Assembly (NCBI RefSeq): GCF_945859705.1
Contig: NC_079136.1
Coordinates: 112,426,028-112,490,027, forward strand
DNA from: Episyrphus balteatus
Taxonomy: Eukaryota; Arthropoda; Insecta; Diptera; Syrphidae
Reading direction: 5' to 3'
DNA: 64,000 nucleotides
The stretch's first letter is position 1. Every line of letters begins with the position of its first letter. A program made the translations under genes and the position numbers. The notes below the pieces were generated by a model. It was not told where the DNA came from. It did no database searches and was given only the letters and a program-made list of their open reading frames with translations. Shown here piece after piece: positions 47,504 through 60,214 of this stretch.

Positions 47504-47509
47504 TTTATT
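47504..47509 (-). terminator. Candidate Fic polyadenylation signal
   Basis: Minus-strand AATAAA, 62 nt beyond the Fic stop codon. Confidence 0.4.
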
Positions 47510-47570
47510 TTGTTGGTTTTGTTTATCTTAAGACGATTCATTTAATTTAAAAGTGCGTTTGTTTCTGTTT

Positions 47571-50500
47571 TTATAGGAAACTATTATTTAAATCTGAGAA
47601 TCCCGATCCTGATTGATCTACATCATTGTCATTTGCATTGAATCTTGCTGATGGTTTGTTATTATTATCTCCAATGAAATCTGTTTGCTCTAACATTGGT
47701 ATCTGTTGGGGTAAATCACTTGTTGCCCAAAGATACAGATCCAGAGTTTTTTCTGTGCAATCAGCAATGAAACGAATAAATGGGCGGATGTCGCCTTCGT
47801 TAGCTAACTGGAGGAAGTGATAATACTTGTGACTGGAAAGACATCATTAATTTTTTATTTTGAAATTAAGTTTGATTTTTTGGGTTGAGTTACCGTTGTT
47901 GCTTTGGTATTATTACGGGGGGATAGCCAGCTCTCATAAGCATTGTGTTCATAAGAAGACGCGAGGTTCTACCATTTCCATCGATGAATGGATGAATGTG
48001 GACAAGTTTGTAATGAGCAAGTGCAGCATGTCTAGAGAAAAATAGAGGACTTTTTGTATAATGGACTACTTTGTTTGCAAGAGAGTAAACAAACTTAATT
48101 GGATGCAACGACATCGTTTCTCCAGAATTCAGCCATCCTTCGAATCTTCGCATAAGAATCGAAAGATCTCCTGGGCCTGGTGGTGTATGGCCACCGACAT
48201 AAACTTGAGTTCTACGGAATTCTCCACCTTCAATGGGATCGACATGACCCAAAACCCTTCGATGGATCTCCATTATGTCTTTTAGAGTAATTTCCATTCT
48301 GAAAAATTATATATTTTGTGAACTCATCCAGAAAATAAAATTATTTTAAAACGATTAACATTTAGGCCCATTAGCTCATACGAATAATAAATTTGAATTT
48401 TAGCTAGGTCGAACATAGTTCTTATGTTTTATGTACTTAGTTGAGTCTAAATTGCTACAAAAATAAGTTCAACTTAGCAATGATTAACTTTCATATGAGA
48501 AATCTCTGAGAACTGCAAATTGAAATTTCAAATCAATTATTTTTTTTTTCGAATTTTTGAGCAATTTTAGCTAAAGTATTGTTAAATTTATCTTTAAAGG
48601 AGAATGCCCAAAAAACACCTAGCATCCATACGAATGAGCTAAGGTTGATAACGCTGTTATCTTGTTTTTGGTTAAAATGCACATGATAGACAAAACACCC
48701 ACTGGAATTATGAGGCCGTGGGTAATAACATAAAATGATTTGTATCTTGGATGGTTTTTTAATTAAGACGTATAGGAAACCCTAAAATGAAGTGCATCAA
48801 CAATGCCGTTTTTTGTTTTTGATATGGATGGTACCTAGAAAAACACATTATCACATCATACGACAAGATTAAGTTCAAGGTGGTTTAAATGCACGTAAAA
48901 ACCCATACTTTAGGTGCATATTGTGGTGATATGAACCCACTAAACTTTCAAAAACCAAATAATTTGGTTTAAGCCATGGAAGATCTATCTGATAGTAACA
49001 GTTTTTTCTAGGATCAATCCTGATGTAAAAAACTGCATTTTAAATGCACTTTATTTTTCAGCTACCCTCCTAGGGTCTGCAAAAATGTTATATCTTATGC
49101 ATCCAAATCGAAAAGTGTTTTGTGAATTTATTTGTGTGCGTCAAAAATATTTGTCATCCTATATAAGAAAATATAACCAGAGTGGTTAACATTGCTCGAA
49201 AAATATGTATGTGCGGAAGTTTTAAAAATTTGTAGATTGTAAATTTAGTTTAATTAACTGTTATTGATACATATAATACTGTTCATTTTATTTCGAATTC
49301 ATAATTTTTTAAGAGGAATTCTCTCTTTTTTCCAAAAACAAATGTGCTTAAGTAGAACATAAGGTTCAATATCATGGAGGTGGAAAATTTCGAGGACCGA
49401 ATTCCTACAAAATCAACTTTGTTATATGATAAAAATTTCATGCTCAAATATTCCCTTCAGACATAATTTGTCGGTCCATGAACGGGCAGAGCAAAAAAAT
49501 GTATATTTTTCAGTTTACCCCAAAATTAGTAGGTACTAGAAAAACGTTCCTCGAAATCAAGGTGATCTCTTCAAAACGACTTTAGTAGTCTTGAAATAGT
49601 ATCAATGTGAATGATGTATCATTATATTAAGATAGTGAGGCTTAAATAAATCAAATATGACTTTTATTTTCCTGGTTCAGAGACCAATTTCTACAAAAAA
49701 ATGCTTCTTATGCATGTTCGAAATACTTAGGCCATAAGTAATTTTTTGTTTTGTTTTTTGGTAACTTGGTGTAAGACCACATTATTTATTCAGTTTCTAA
49801 GAGCGTTCCCTGAAATGACGTTCCCGGAAACGCCTTTTTGACCTTAATTTTTTTTATTTTTTATATCACAGAGTAAAACGAAATGTTTTTGAGATTATAT
49901 TGTAGTGGCCTCAACTTTTGATTATAATATTACCAAAAAATAAAATTTTAATCTAAATATACCCCAACACAAGCGTTCCCGGAACGACGGTTAATTGATT
50001 TACGCTACTTATAAATCAAACTAAAACTAACATAACATACATTCAATATATTTATCCATACAAATATTTGTGGAATGATAAATCAATGTAATATCAACTT
50101 TAAAATGTGCTTGTATTACCATTTGTACGTTAGATGATTAAAATATTGACACTTTAAGAAACTTTGGCACGGTGCGTAATTTTTCTTGGGGCAACTTTTA
50201 TTAATGTATACAAAATAACAATTTATTTTTTTTGTAAGAGATGTACTGTACACATTTATGAAGAGTATTGTGTTAAGAGTATTGGTTTAAAGAAAAGAAA
50301 TATTTAAAAATAATTGACTTTAATGTGTTTTTAAGCTATTTGAATTTCAGTTTTTGAGTTGTGTACAAGGAAATGTCCGGGAACGCTTTTTTGAGAATAT
50401 TAGATTAAATAAAAAGGAATAGAAACTTTTCTAACCCGAAACATTATATATTTTCACATGCGTGGCTGTTATTTTAATTGGTTAATGAGAAAAAACCTTT

Positions 50501-51618
50501 ATTTAAATGTTATTTTGATTTCAAAAAATGCCTGGACATAAATACTTATGCTCTGCTATTTCCTCCCCCTAAATTATGTTCAACTTAGAACGCTTTATGA
50601 ATAAGACTAAATTACTTTATTACTTGCAAACCGTTATGTGTAACTAAGTACTTTATGTTCCACTTAAATATTTAAGTATCGTATGCGCAAATGTGCCTTA
50701 AACATTAATTTATAAAAAAAAAACACTTACTTGTTAACCAAACTGGCATTAATGTACTTCATGGCCAAGTCAAGACCCAGAATTTCATTGTGCTCATCAA
50801 TTGACTTGCCATCGATAGCCATTCTAGTTTCTAAAATCGATCTGGTCTGAGCCAAAGTCATGGTGTTACCCTCTATTCCAACTGAATGATAAATGTGTTG
50901 AAAATAAGCTTCTTTCTTGGCTCGTCTCAAGGCCGAATTTGCTTCGTGAATGGCAGATAGAGCATCTCTCTTTCTGTCCAATGTTTGAAGACGCCTCTCG
51001 TCGATAGTTTGAACTATGGATGCGGTTCTTTGGCGATTAGCTAATGCCTCACTATTACTGGGATTGATTGTCAATGCCTGAAATTAAAGTTTAAGTAATT
51101 AAAACCTTATAAAAGGCAAACAAATAATGTACTTGAAAGTAATATTGATCTGCGGTAAGTATATCTCTCCTGTTGTGTTCGAGGTATTCTCCATATCTAA
51201 CTAGGACCTCTGGATTCTTTGGCGCCAAGGCAAAAGCATGTTCAAACAGTTTCATTGCTTTGTCATCTTTGCCTGACGCCTTCATCTCTTGAGCCAACTT
51301 CAGAGAGCGCAGAGCCTCTTTTGTATTTGCTTCATGTTCGTGTGAATCGTCATCATTAAATCCACCCCTTTTATTGCTCAAATGGGTTGGATCTCTTCGT
51401 GAAATTGTTGTAAATTCATCAATAACTTGTAGATATCTCTCGTCGGGAACATACATCAATTGGGAATGTTTGTGATTGAATCCATTGCGGAAAAATTCGA
51501 AAAAAACCAATGATACGAATGTTCCAGCTAGGAAGATGAGAATATTGATGTAATGCGACTGTAACATCTTCCGGGTTGTTTGCATGAAACGATTGGTGTT
51601 AGAAATTGCTACAAACAT
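47571..51618 (-). CDS. Fic: Protein adenylyltransferase Fic (FICD/HYPE orthologue), complete
   Basis: ER membrane enzyme that AMPylates and de-AMPylates the chaperone BiP. Exons, minus strand: 51618-51133, 51077-50731, 48298-48095, 48031-47894 and 47832-47571, giving 478 aa if the 63-nt segment 48094-48032 is removed as an intron, or 499 aa if retained. A transmembrane segment spans about residues 23-43. A TPR-like region (KLAQEMKASGKDDKAMKLF, then FALAPKNPEVLVRYGEYLE) follows at about 105-165. The inhibitory helix SVGIEGN has Glu231, which blocks ATP in this class. The Fic motif HPFIDGNGR has catalytic His359. Length and order match human FICD (458 aa). The first ATG of the frame was used; a second Met at residue 12 is possible. 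The last three exons lie in unit 3. Confidence 0.93.
48032..48094 (-). other. Probable 63-nt in-frame intron inside the Fic domain
   Basis: The minus strand reads ATTAA|GTTTGT ... TTTTTCTCTAG|ACATGC. Removing it joins LHPIK to HAALAHYKL, exactly matching the spacing of human FICD (LHPVEFAALAHYKL). Retaining it adds 21 residues without a stop. The size is typical of minimal fly introns. Copies lie at 37790-37852 and 42911-42973. Confidence 0.8.
49331..50730. other. Unique part of the large Fic intron
   Basis: Non-coding. The motif GCGTTCCCGGAA occurs near 49826 and 49972 and in inverted form (TCCGGGAACGC) near 50377, suggesting a degenerate inverted-repeat element of about 0.6 kb without clear ends. 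Confidence 0.45.
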
Positions 51619-52212
51619 GACGCGAATTCAAAGTATTTTGGGATATTCTTAAAATCATTATTTTGTAAAGATAACACGTAATTTGCCTTTAAAGAATGTT
51701 AAGTGTTTTGTGTAGGAAAACACTTTTGGGAAAGTTTTTTTTCTGTTTCTTTTTTTTTGTTGGCAAAATGCGTGAAAACTGACGTGTGCTTTGTTGACAG
51801 CTGTAGCTGTCATCATGTTGTTTTTTTGTCAAAAAGAAAACAGATGAGGGGAACATTTCTGTTTTGGGAAATTTGTTATCTGTTTATTTAAGACACAAAT
51901 CGGAAATAAAGATTTTAAACAATAAACGGAAAACATTTACGGTGGCAGTTAGTGGAAAAAAAACCGTTGAGTTTAAAAACTTAATGTGTTTTAATTTTCG
52001 CTAAAAATGTAATAATTTTATTTGAAGAGCTTAGAAAGAATACTGGACCATGACAAATGGACCACAACAAATACAAACATGCTAGTATTGAATTTGATTT
52101 TTTTTCTACCCCTTTCGAGTTTGAAAATAAATTATATGCACAAATGTAGGTTTAGTTTGTGCATTGACAAAAAGTTGCCGTATTAAACTTAATTACTTCA
52201 GTATAGGATTTA
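51619..52212. other. Fic 5' flank
   Basis: Presumed 5' UTR and promoter of Fic. No clear core promoter motif. A 62-codon frame at 51703-51891 is unsupported. Confidence 0.4.
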
Positions 52213-52624
52213 CAGTGGCGACAAAATAAATAGCACATGTACCCTAAAATTTCTAAAATTAACGTTTTTTTGCACTTTTTTAACTTAAAAGAGCTGTTTT
52301 ATTAATGAGGAAGTAAGAACACAGATATATTTGATTTATTAAAAAATAAATTAAGTACATTGAATTCTTTAACAAAAAATAACAACAAAATCATTAATAC
52401 AGCTCAAGTTTTTTAGGACAAAATAAATAGCACACTTCCTAAAAACAAAAACAAATTACCAAAAATTTTAACACAGTTAAAAGAAAATAACTAGTATTTG
52501 GTTGGGTAACCCTTATTATTTATCACAGTGTAAAACCAGCGCACATAGGAGTATTGTCATCAAAAACCTGGCCATAATTATTTTTCGTGGTTTTTGTTAT
52601 TATTTCTGTTTAAAAGAGTATTCC

Positions 52625-52757
52625 TACACAGAGAAAAAATAAGGCAGGGATGACTATGCTTCTGGTATATTTAACTTTATTTCTGGTATATTCAACTTTA
52701 TTCTGATTAAATATACTAGAAGTAAAGTTATCCCTGGCGTTATGTTTTCTCCGTGTA
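52625..52757. mobile_element. Small MITE, TIR TACACAGAGAAAA
   Basis: The left end TACACAGAGAAAAAATAAGG and the right end's reverse complement (TACACGGAGAAAACATAACG) match, continuing into GGGATRAC. It is about 130 bp and has no coding content. A similar TCTCCGTGT end occurs at 55391. Confidence 0.65.
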
Positions 52758-53636
52758 CAAAAAAATACAATATAAACCTAGTTTTTGTTATATTTATTTT
52801 TTTACCTAAAAACTAAAAAAATTGATTAATGGCCTGTACTTCGCCTGTCGACATTATTTTTCTCAAAATTTTTTCCTCATCCCTAATACGCAATTCTCAG
52901 TTTCTTTTCTCTCTTCCCCAACCTTAATTAAATTCACCCAAAATAAAATACACTAATAACATCAGTAAATTTAATTTAAAAATAAAAAACGTTGCATAAA
53001 GTAAGGAGTATTTTCTATCAGAAAGTGAAAAACTAATTGACCCTCGATTCTCTAAAGAGCACCCAATTTTTGTTGCATTGTGTTAAAGAATATATAAACT
53101 AACTCATAAGTTTCAATTCATAGCAGAATAACGGGGTATACTAAAACAAAATCATTAAAGTTCAAATAATAACTTACCAAAAATATCAAGTTTTTAGATA
53201 CTAGTTCTAAGTCCGAATTGAAATAGAAAAAACCATCTCACATTTTCAAAACTTTATTAATATCGTTAATAAATAACTGAAAAAGAATTCTCCATTTAAT
53301 TTTTTTTAGATTTCTATCACAACACTTCGATAGATGTAACCGTTAACTTTGAACTCATTTTTTAACAAGACACGATCGAAAAACAAAAAAATGAGTGCAG
53401 CATATTGACACAGGTTTATTTTGCACCCACTTTGCCAAACTTTTTGGTGTCAATTTTGATTTTCAGAAAATCGACTTATTAACTTATGCGGTTAATAGAC
53501 GTAACAAGACTCCGCAATCGTTCAAAAGGTACTGAGTACCAAGCTCGTCGAAGTTCCTCCCAAAGTTTGTCCAAATTTGAGGTATCAGACCTGTTAATCC
53601 CTTTTCCTACGTCACTCTACAAGTCCTCAATAGGAT

Positions 53637-53927
53637 TCAGATCTGGGGACTGGCTTGGCAATTCATAACACCGATTTTTTGGACGGATAGCAATTGTTTC
53701 ACAGACTTAGTCTTATGTTTTGGATCGTTATCCTGTAGAAATGTCCACTTTAAAGGCATTTCCTTCTCAGTAAAAGGTGGAATAGTGTCCCTTAGGATTT
53801 CCTTGTATAATAATATAATACCCTCTATCCGATGAAATGGCCCCACACCATGCCAAGAAAAACATCCCCAAACAAGAATACTAAACCCCACCATCCTTAA
53901 CAGTCTATATTTTATACTGCGGGTCAC
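53637..53927 (-). mobile_element. Tc1 transposase catalytic-domain fragment
   Basis: The 96-codon frame contains VWGCFSWHGVGPFHRIEG, YKEILRDTIPPF and the catalytic LQDNDPKHKTKSVKQLL of Tc1-family DDE transposases. It breaks at CQASPQI, where the family continues SPDLNPIE. The N-terminal DNA-binding half is gone. Confidence 0.85.
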
Positions 53928-54179
53928 ATTTCAACTGCCCCACGCGGGGAATTTCCGTATGGGGCATTTGAAAATGCCCCATAGGGGGCATAAGAAGCTG
54001 TATTAATGATTTTGTTGTTATTTTTTGTTAAAGAATTCAATGTACTTAATTTCTTTTTTAATAAATCAAATATATCTGTGATCTTACTTCCTCATTAATA
54101 AAACAGCTCTTTTAAGTTAAAAAAGTGCGAAAAACTTTAATTTTAGAAATTTTAGGGTACATGTGCTATCGCCACTGTA

Positions 54180-57100
54180 TATGATTTTAAAGAATTTATT
54201 TTCTGTATATTGACGAACATAAAATGTGACGAAATGCTAAAGAATCTAGGTGTCCGAGACGAAGGGGCCAATTTGTATGGTTTGCCTTATGTCGTTTTCT
54301 ATTGACGAGATTCAGAATGAGATTTGTGAATCTGACAGCTGCAAGGGGTGGTGAAGAGAGGAAAAAGTGGAAAAATCTCAGATTTCATGATCTATTTGCG
54401 TCTTGAGATTCAAAAATCTGAATCTGGATTTTTATCACACTCCTCTGTTTGACATTTGTCTGAACATTTGTTGTTTTTTCATGAAGTGAAGATGACTGTA
54501 TTATTTTTTTTGATCGAAAAACTGAAAAAGTGGTTATGGAGGATGGAGCTTTAACTCTTGAAAGAATGGATCGATTTTAATAATTTTCTTAACTATTTTG
54601 TTTCTTGCATGTCAAGGATTAAAACTCATAGTAAATACAAAATATAAAGATATATTGAAATACATATTCCATTTTTGTTTAAAGAAAAATGGTTCAAAAA
54701 GACTAAAAACAGTAGTTTTTGAAATCATAGTCAATTTTAGCCGTATTCAAATTTCATTGACATCATGATTTTCAATAATTACAAACCTTTTTTTATTTTA
54801 ATTAATTTTTGTAAGATAAATGCATACAATTTTATTTTGGCAAATATCATCAATAAAAATGAAATTGACTTTATTTGATCCAATTGTTTGCGAATTCTTT
54901 ATGAATTAATGTATAATTATTATTCCGCACTCGCCACCTAAAAGCTTTGACAACAAAAAAAACATCCAACAAATGGATGGAGAACAAATGGCGCACTTTT
55001 CAATGACAGCTTTAAGAGTTTTTTCTATGTATCAAGGGCACTGATCTCTATTGGGGAAAATTCCTAGAATTCAGTATTATTATTACCTTAGTGTAAGGTA
55101 AAATTTATTCATAGAATAGTTAAATTTGTAAAATATGTTTTACTAGAATCTTAAAGTGAAAAGATTCATACACTTTTTTAGTTGAAGGTATATTTGACTC
55201 TACGTAAAGAAAATATTGCTACTCGTAAGGTATATACTACTTTAATTTGTTCACCATAATTTTCTTGTAAAAATTACTTTACGGATTCAAGAAATATTCA
55301 ATACGTAAGGTAAATTTTACTTAAAATCTAGGGCTTTTTACTTTAATTACCTTACTAGTCATATGGAGTATAAAATAATATATTTTTTTTTTCTCCGTGT
55401 AAGCTTTTGTGACTTTGATAGGTTTAAAGTAAAGATTTTGGGACTAAAAAGCAGTAGGTACACACACGCTCAGTACAATTTTTTTTTTTTGACTCATAAG
55501 ATTTTTAAAAGTGATGCCAAAATCAAGCAAAATATATGTGAGTCTGAAACATTTTTTTTTTAATTCTCTCCAAAATGGTTGTTTTTAAAAGAAAAAAAAA
55601 AAAAATAAGTCAGAAATTTTTTTTATTTATTAAAAAGAAAAGGTTTACTTGTATCTTAAAACCCGTTACATTTACAGACCATTGGAATTATAAAAGAAAA
55701 GATATTTTTCTTAGCAGCACAAATTAATGTCCATGTTAAAAAAAAAAGATAATACATAAGTCGAAAGTCAACTTTGTAGGTACTAGTATAAACTCTGTTA
55801 TTGATAATGATTGGATACAAATTTAAAAATTTGAAGGGAGTTTTTCGGGGCGATATTAGGTTTCTTGCGTTAACTTTTTGATCAAGTGAAGAAAATGTGT
55901 TTGATAATTATATTTATTTGAAAAGGAAAACCCCGTGTGTTCAATTTAAGTATCAAATAATCTTTCATTGTTGTCAGAAGTCAGTTAGAAGACAGCAAAG
56001 TTTTATTTGAACCAGTACGTAAAACTTGATTGACATGTCTTAAATCCCCTTCATCCGGAAATGATATAAGAATGACAAACAGCTTAAGATCAATAATCAA
56101 AAGATCATTATCACAAACAAGTCGAAATAATAACAATATTAAATAAATGATTTAAAACAAACATTTGCCAAAAAATATTCCCCAAAATATTCTAAGAACG
56201 AAAGATGCAAGTTGAAAATACCCACAAAACAATAATGCAAAGTAAATACATCATAAAGTAAAGATTTGAATATTAATGAATCAGTAACAAGATCCGTCTA
56301 ACAAATTATTATGATAACCACTTCTCGCCATACCAAACATTCTTAATTTGTTCTACAGATAATTCTTCCAGTCAATATACCTTTTTCTATATATTTAATT
56401 AAGCATTCATTTTTAATCCGACTTCTTTAGTCAATTCATATACAGAAACCAAAAACCAATTGTTATTCATTTCTCATATTGTCTATCAATCAACACAAAA
56501 CAGTTGGGAACTTCCAGTTTCCAGATGATCCAGTCCCACACACCTCTCTATAACAAAATCGCATTGCACTATACTCAGTGGATTATGCCTGAGGTCATTT
56601 TGTACAAAAATTACCTAAGATCTAAATATAGCAATTGCAATCCGTTGTAATAATAAAATTGTTATGGCGGTTGCGTGAATCCAGCTTGTATACAGTCTAC
56701 ACTTCAAAAGACAAAAAAAGCGACAAGTTTACTCTCTCATCCATATTCAAGATCACTGTCATCGGTAAGTTCTATAACATATGTGAGATTAGACAATCTT
56801 ATAGAAAACCGCACAAACATTACACACAACAGGACAGAAAAGCTCAGCTGACTAAGATCGCATCTAGCCGGTAATAATTGTTTCATTATTATTTATGGTT
56901 TTGGGGCGCACAAACTGCCCACAACCTGTCTGTCAACGTAGTATCTTGTGGTTAGTCAGAAGAAGAGCAGGACCGGGCTCCCAGACCTGAATATTTATAA
57001 GGCCCTACTTAAATAAAGAGAATCTAATAAATTAAGTGAATATTCTTTTAAGACCCAAGCTTTAATATCGAGAAATAGTTTAAAGCTTTAACCGAAAAAC

Positions 57101-58003
57101 ATTCCAGTTAACAACGATAACATTGCTTACCTATTTACTGTTGAAGAGCCCTCTTAAAATCCAAGTTTGCCTAAATACGGCTCTGGATGATATTTGTTCA
57201 GAAATATATCAACACAAATAGTTTAAAATTCTAGGTAAATATAATGAGATTGCCATTTGGCCAATAGCAATTGATAAATTTATGAAAACATAAATACTTC
57301 CTTCAAAATGCAAACAAAATCTAAAATGATGTGTCAAAAGCGAGTTTTATTTGTTTACAAACAACAAAAAAATTTTATTTGGAAATTTGAGGTTTAAAAA
57401 GGTCTAAAATCTGTGATAAGCAAATGTATCGATTTTTTATTAATGAGGATCAAAATTATTTATAAGATACAACAATGAGTCAATGGTAAACCGGTCCGGT
57501 TGTTTGGTTTATTAGTATGATAATTTATTCAATATGTCTGTTATGAACCGGCCGGCGCAGGTCATTTTTGCTTTACGTTGTGACCAGGTGCTTTGTCTTA
57601 AATAAATCATAATATCTAATTAATAAAATCAATTAAAAAGCGCCACCGTTTTGGTGGAAAGTTATAAAATAATGATGATTTTGTTTAAGGTTAGGTACCT
57701 TCTATAGAAATTTGTATTAGATTTTGTGATTGTAGTGCAGTGAGCTAGTTTGCTATCAAATTTTAGATAACAATTGGCATGGCATTAATATGCAAATGAA
57801 TGCTAAAAAATAATGGGTTTCACCATTTTTTGATAGATAATGAGAAAATAAGGGGTTTCTCTATTTTACGATTGAGACCGTGAAAATATAAGATTTCGCA
57901 ATTCTGTCTTCATATCAGGCTAAAGTCCGAATAAATTTGATTTAAACATTAACAGCACTCAAAAACGGCTCTAACGATGTTGATTCAATTTTTTGTTTAA
58001 AAT
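54180..58003. other. Gene-poor non-coding DNA
   Basis: No exon could be supported on either strand. Between 55080 and 55395 the motif AAGGTAAA/TTTACCTT-like recurs and the stretch ends TTTTCTCCGTGT, perhaps a decayed MITE. Around 54310-54430 AGATTCA.AATCTGA-type segments repeat. The 79-codon frame at 56635 is not gene-like. Confidence 0.35.
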
Positions 58004-58440
58004 GGGCACGTTCAAAGACCTATCGGATAGGCTATCTGGGATACCCGTATCTGGAATATCTCTTCGAACGAGAAGCTATCCAGATAGCTTGCCAAAAAAG
58101 CTACACAAAAATATGTAAATATTGAAAAGAGGAAATTGTTTCAATTGAGCAAATTCCTTTGTTTTTATTGTTGCATAGTACTTGCACAATCGATTTAATT
58201 TTAAGTCTTGCAAATTAATTTTATTTTCAAGCCGAATAATCGCGCGAATAGAAATTAAAATGAAAAATAGCCAAATGTTTATCAGCTGATCACTCGGATA
58301 CCTGAGGTATACCAAAAATTCTCGGATACCTTCATATTATTTTTTGACAGAAAATGGTTCGTTTCTTTGCTAATTTTTAACATTGTTTACAACAACAAAA
58401 AGCTATCCGATAGCTTTATGTTAACTGTTTGAACGTGCCC
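58004..58440. mobile_element. TIR element, 437 bp, ends GGGCACGTTCAAA
   Basis: GGGCACGTTCAAA at the left and TTTGAACGTGCCC at the right are perfect inverted repeats. Just inside, CTATCSGATAGC-type palindromes (TATCGGATAGGCTATC, AGCTATCCGATAGC) occur near both ends. No clear target duplication or coding content. Confidence 0.7.
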
Positions 58441-59791
58441 AATAAAAAAATATTTATTACATTCTTATTAACGGTACCTTTGATAAAACTGGTTTCTAAT
58501 TTTCTGAACAGAAGCGTAATATAAAAATATTAAGAGCATAGAAGTGTTGTATCTTTAACTCACACGGTGAAAAAAGACCTCCTAAAAACAATCAGATTTC
58601 TGCCTGGTTTTTTGCCAAGATGACTTCCGTCTTAAATTAAGCTGACAAATGTTCTTAATTCCTTGAATGCGCAAATTTAAAAGATATTTAGGATCTAACC
58701 TATACTATAACTGTTGGGTCACTAACCGAAATTAAGTAGAACCTACCTGAATTACGCGAACTTTGAACACAAAAACATACCATGTGTGAGGAAATAGAAA
58801 ATTAACTTTCACGATACTTACTACTTAGCGAAATTCGTACTAAGTACTACATACTTACAAAATATATCGGATAACAGCGTTGTTAAGACCAATTTGTCTT
58901 TATTTCATCAAGATCAATTTAAGAAATTTGGTCTTAATTCCCTTGGCCTAATTTCATGACGTTGATTTGGATTTCAAAAACGTTTTCTGTTCTAAATCCA
59001 TATCAATCTAAAGCAATATTTTAAAAACCATGAGTCTATAAAGAGATGGTTTTTAGCTTCTATTGTTGGAGTTTATGACCTTCCATGCATAGCCGTAGCT
59101 AGGATTTCATTTCGGGGAGGGTTAGCTCAGACCAAAAATATTTTTTTTAAGAATCACAATACTTTGTATAAACTATATGTAACTGCAGTCGATTCTTAAT
59201 AGTACTAAAGCAAATAAAACGAATAAGTTGGTTGATATACCTAAATTGCGAGCGTTAGCGAGCAAGAAAATTTTTGTGAAGAAACAAATTTTAACCATTC
59301 TTACGCTTTATACAAAAAATTATTTCGCACAATTTTATATATAAAACATTTTATGTATTCAGTTCTAAATTAAATTGGCAATACTTAAAAACAAAAATTT
59401 TAAATAATCCAAGTTGTTTGGCATGAGCTAATTATACTTCACTTTGAAATTTAACAATAAACTGAAATTGTTCAATTTTATAATTTGAAACAAAAAAATA
59501 ACGAAATGTTGTACATACAATTTTAAAGTTCAAGTGACCTCAATTCCAAATTTATAAAGCGTTTCGCCTACTTAAAATAAAAATAATTTTAATAATTTTT
59601 TATTATTTTTGTTATTTTTCTTCGTTATTAAATGTTGTAGATAGGTACTACAATACTGAATAAATGGATACATTAATTTTCGCTTATATACTGGATTTAA
59701 GCTTAACATATAGAACAAAAGTGGGTAACAAGCAACTGAATATATCTCGGACTTTATATTTCAAAAACGAGATGTGGTCGAATATGTCTGT
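58441..59791. other. Non-coding DNA
   Basis: No supported feature. Confidence 0.35.
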
Positions 59792-60204
59792 TAGTGTCCG
59801 ACCGAAGCTTCGGATTCGGCCTTCGGCTTCGGCCGAATTCGCTCAAAAAACAGCAACTTTCGGCCAAACGTTCGGCTTCGGCTATTTTAGGCCGAAGTTT
59901 TGGCCGAAGCCGAAGGTTCTGTTTATTATATCGAGCATCGTAGGTACTAGGCACTGGAAAAAATTTCAATTTTTGAAATTTTTGAATATCTAAGAAAAGA
60001 TTGCAATTTTTTCTTCGGTAGGTATTAAAAAATTTCAAAACAAATGTGTGCCATCATAGTAGCCGCCGAACAAAATTTCAAATTTTGAATTTTGGAGGAG
60101 AATTCTTGACTTTTTTTCAACCTTAGGCTTCGGCTTCGGCCGAACATTTTCTTTCAGCCTAATAATTCGGCTTCGGCTGAAAATCGACCTTCGGTCGGAC
60201 ACTA
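59792..60204. mobile_element. hAT-like MITE rich in TTCGGC hexamers
   Basis: Ends TAGTGTCCGACCGAAG and CTTCGGTCGGACACTA, approximate over the inner bases. The octamer ATGTCTGT precedes the left end (59784-59791) and recurs at 60207-60214, two A after the right end. TAGTG fits the hAT terminal consensus. Both arms carry dense TTCGGC/GCCGAA repeats. Confidence 0.7.
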
Positions 60205-60214
60205 AAATGTCTGT

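Larger units (their letters stand above)
33973..49330. repeat. Head-to-tail triplication of a 5.12-kb two-gene block
   Basis: Unit 1 is 33973-39088 (5116 bp), unit 2 is 39089-44209 (5121 bp) and unit 3 is 44210-49330 (5121 bp). Each begins ATACTGATTGGGACTATTG (end of ACOX3 intron 4) and ends GAGGAATTCTCTCTTTTT (inside a Fic intron). Unique sequence resumes at 49331. Each unit holds ACOX3 exons 5-10 on the plus strand and the last Fic exons on the minus strand, tail-to-tail. Offsets between units 2 and 3 are exactly 5121 throughout, with no difference seen at the positions compared. Unit 1 differs by small indels and scattered substitutions, concentrated in its first 350 bp or so. Confidence 0.95.
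52213..54177 (-). mobile_element. Degenerate Tc1-like transposon with ~200-bp TIRs
   Basis: TA-flanked ends CAGTGGCGACAAAATAAATA and the reverse complement of the right end (CAGTGGCGATAGCACATGTA). The right end lacks about 11 bp, after which the arms match for about 200 bp through CAACAAAATCATTAATACAGC. A transposase relic lies inside on the minus strand (53927-53637). A small MITE is nested at 52625-52757. Confidence 0.85.
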
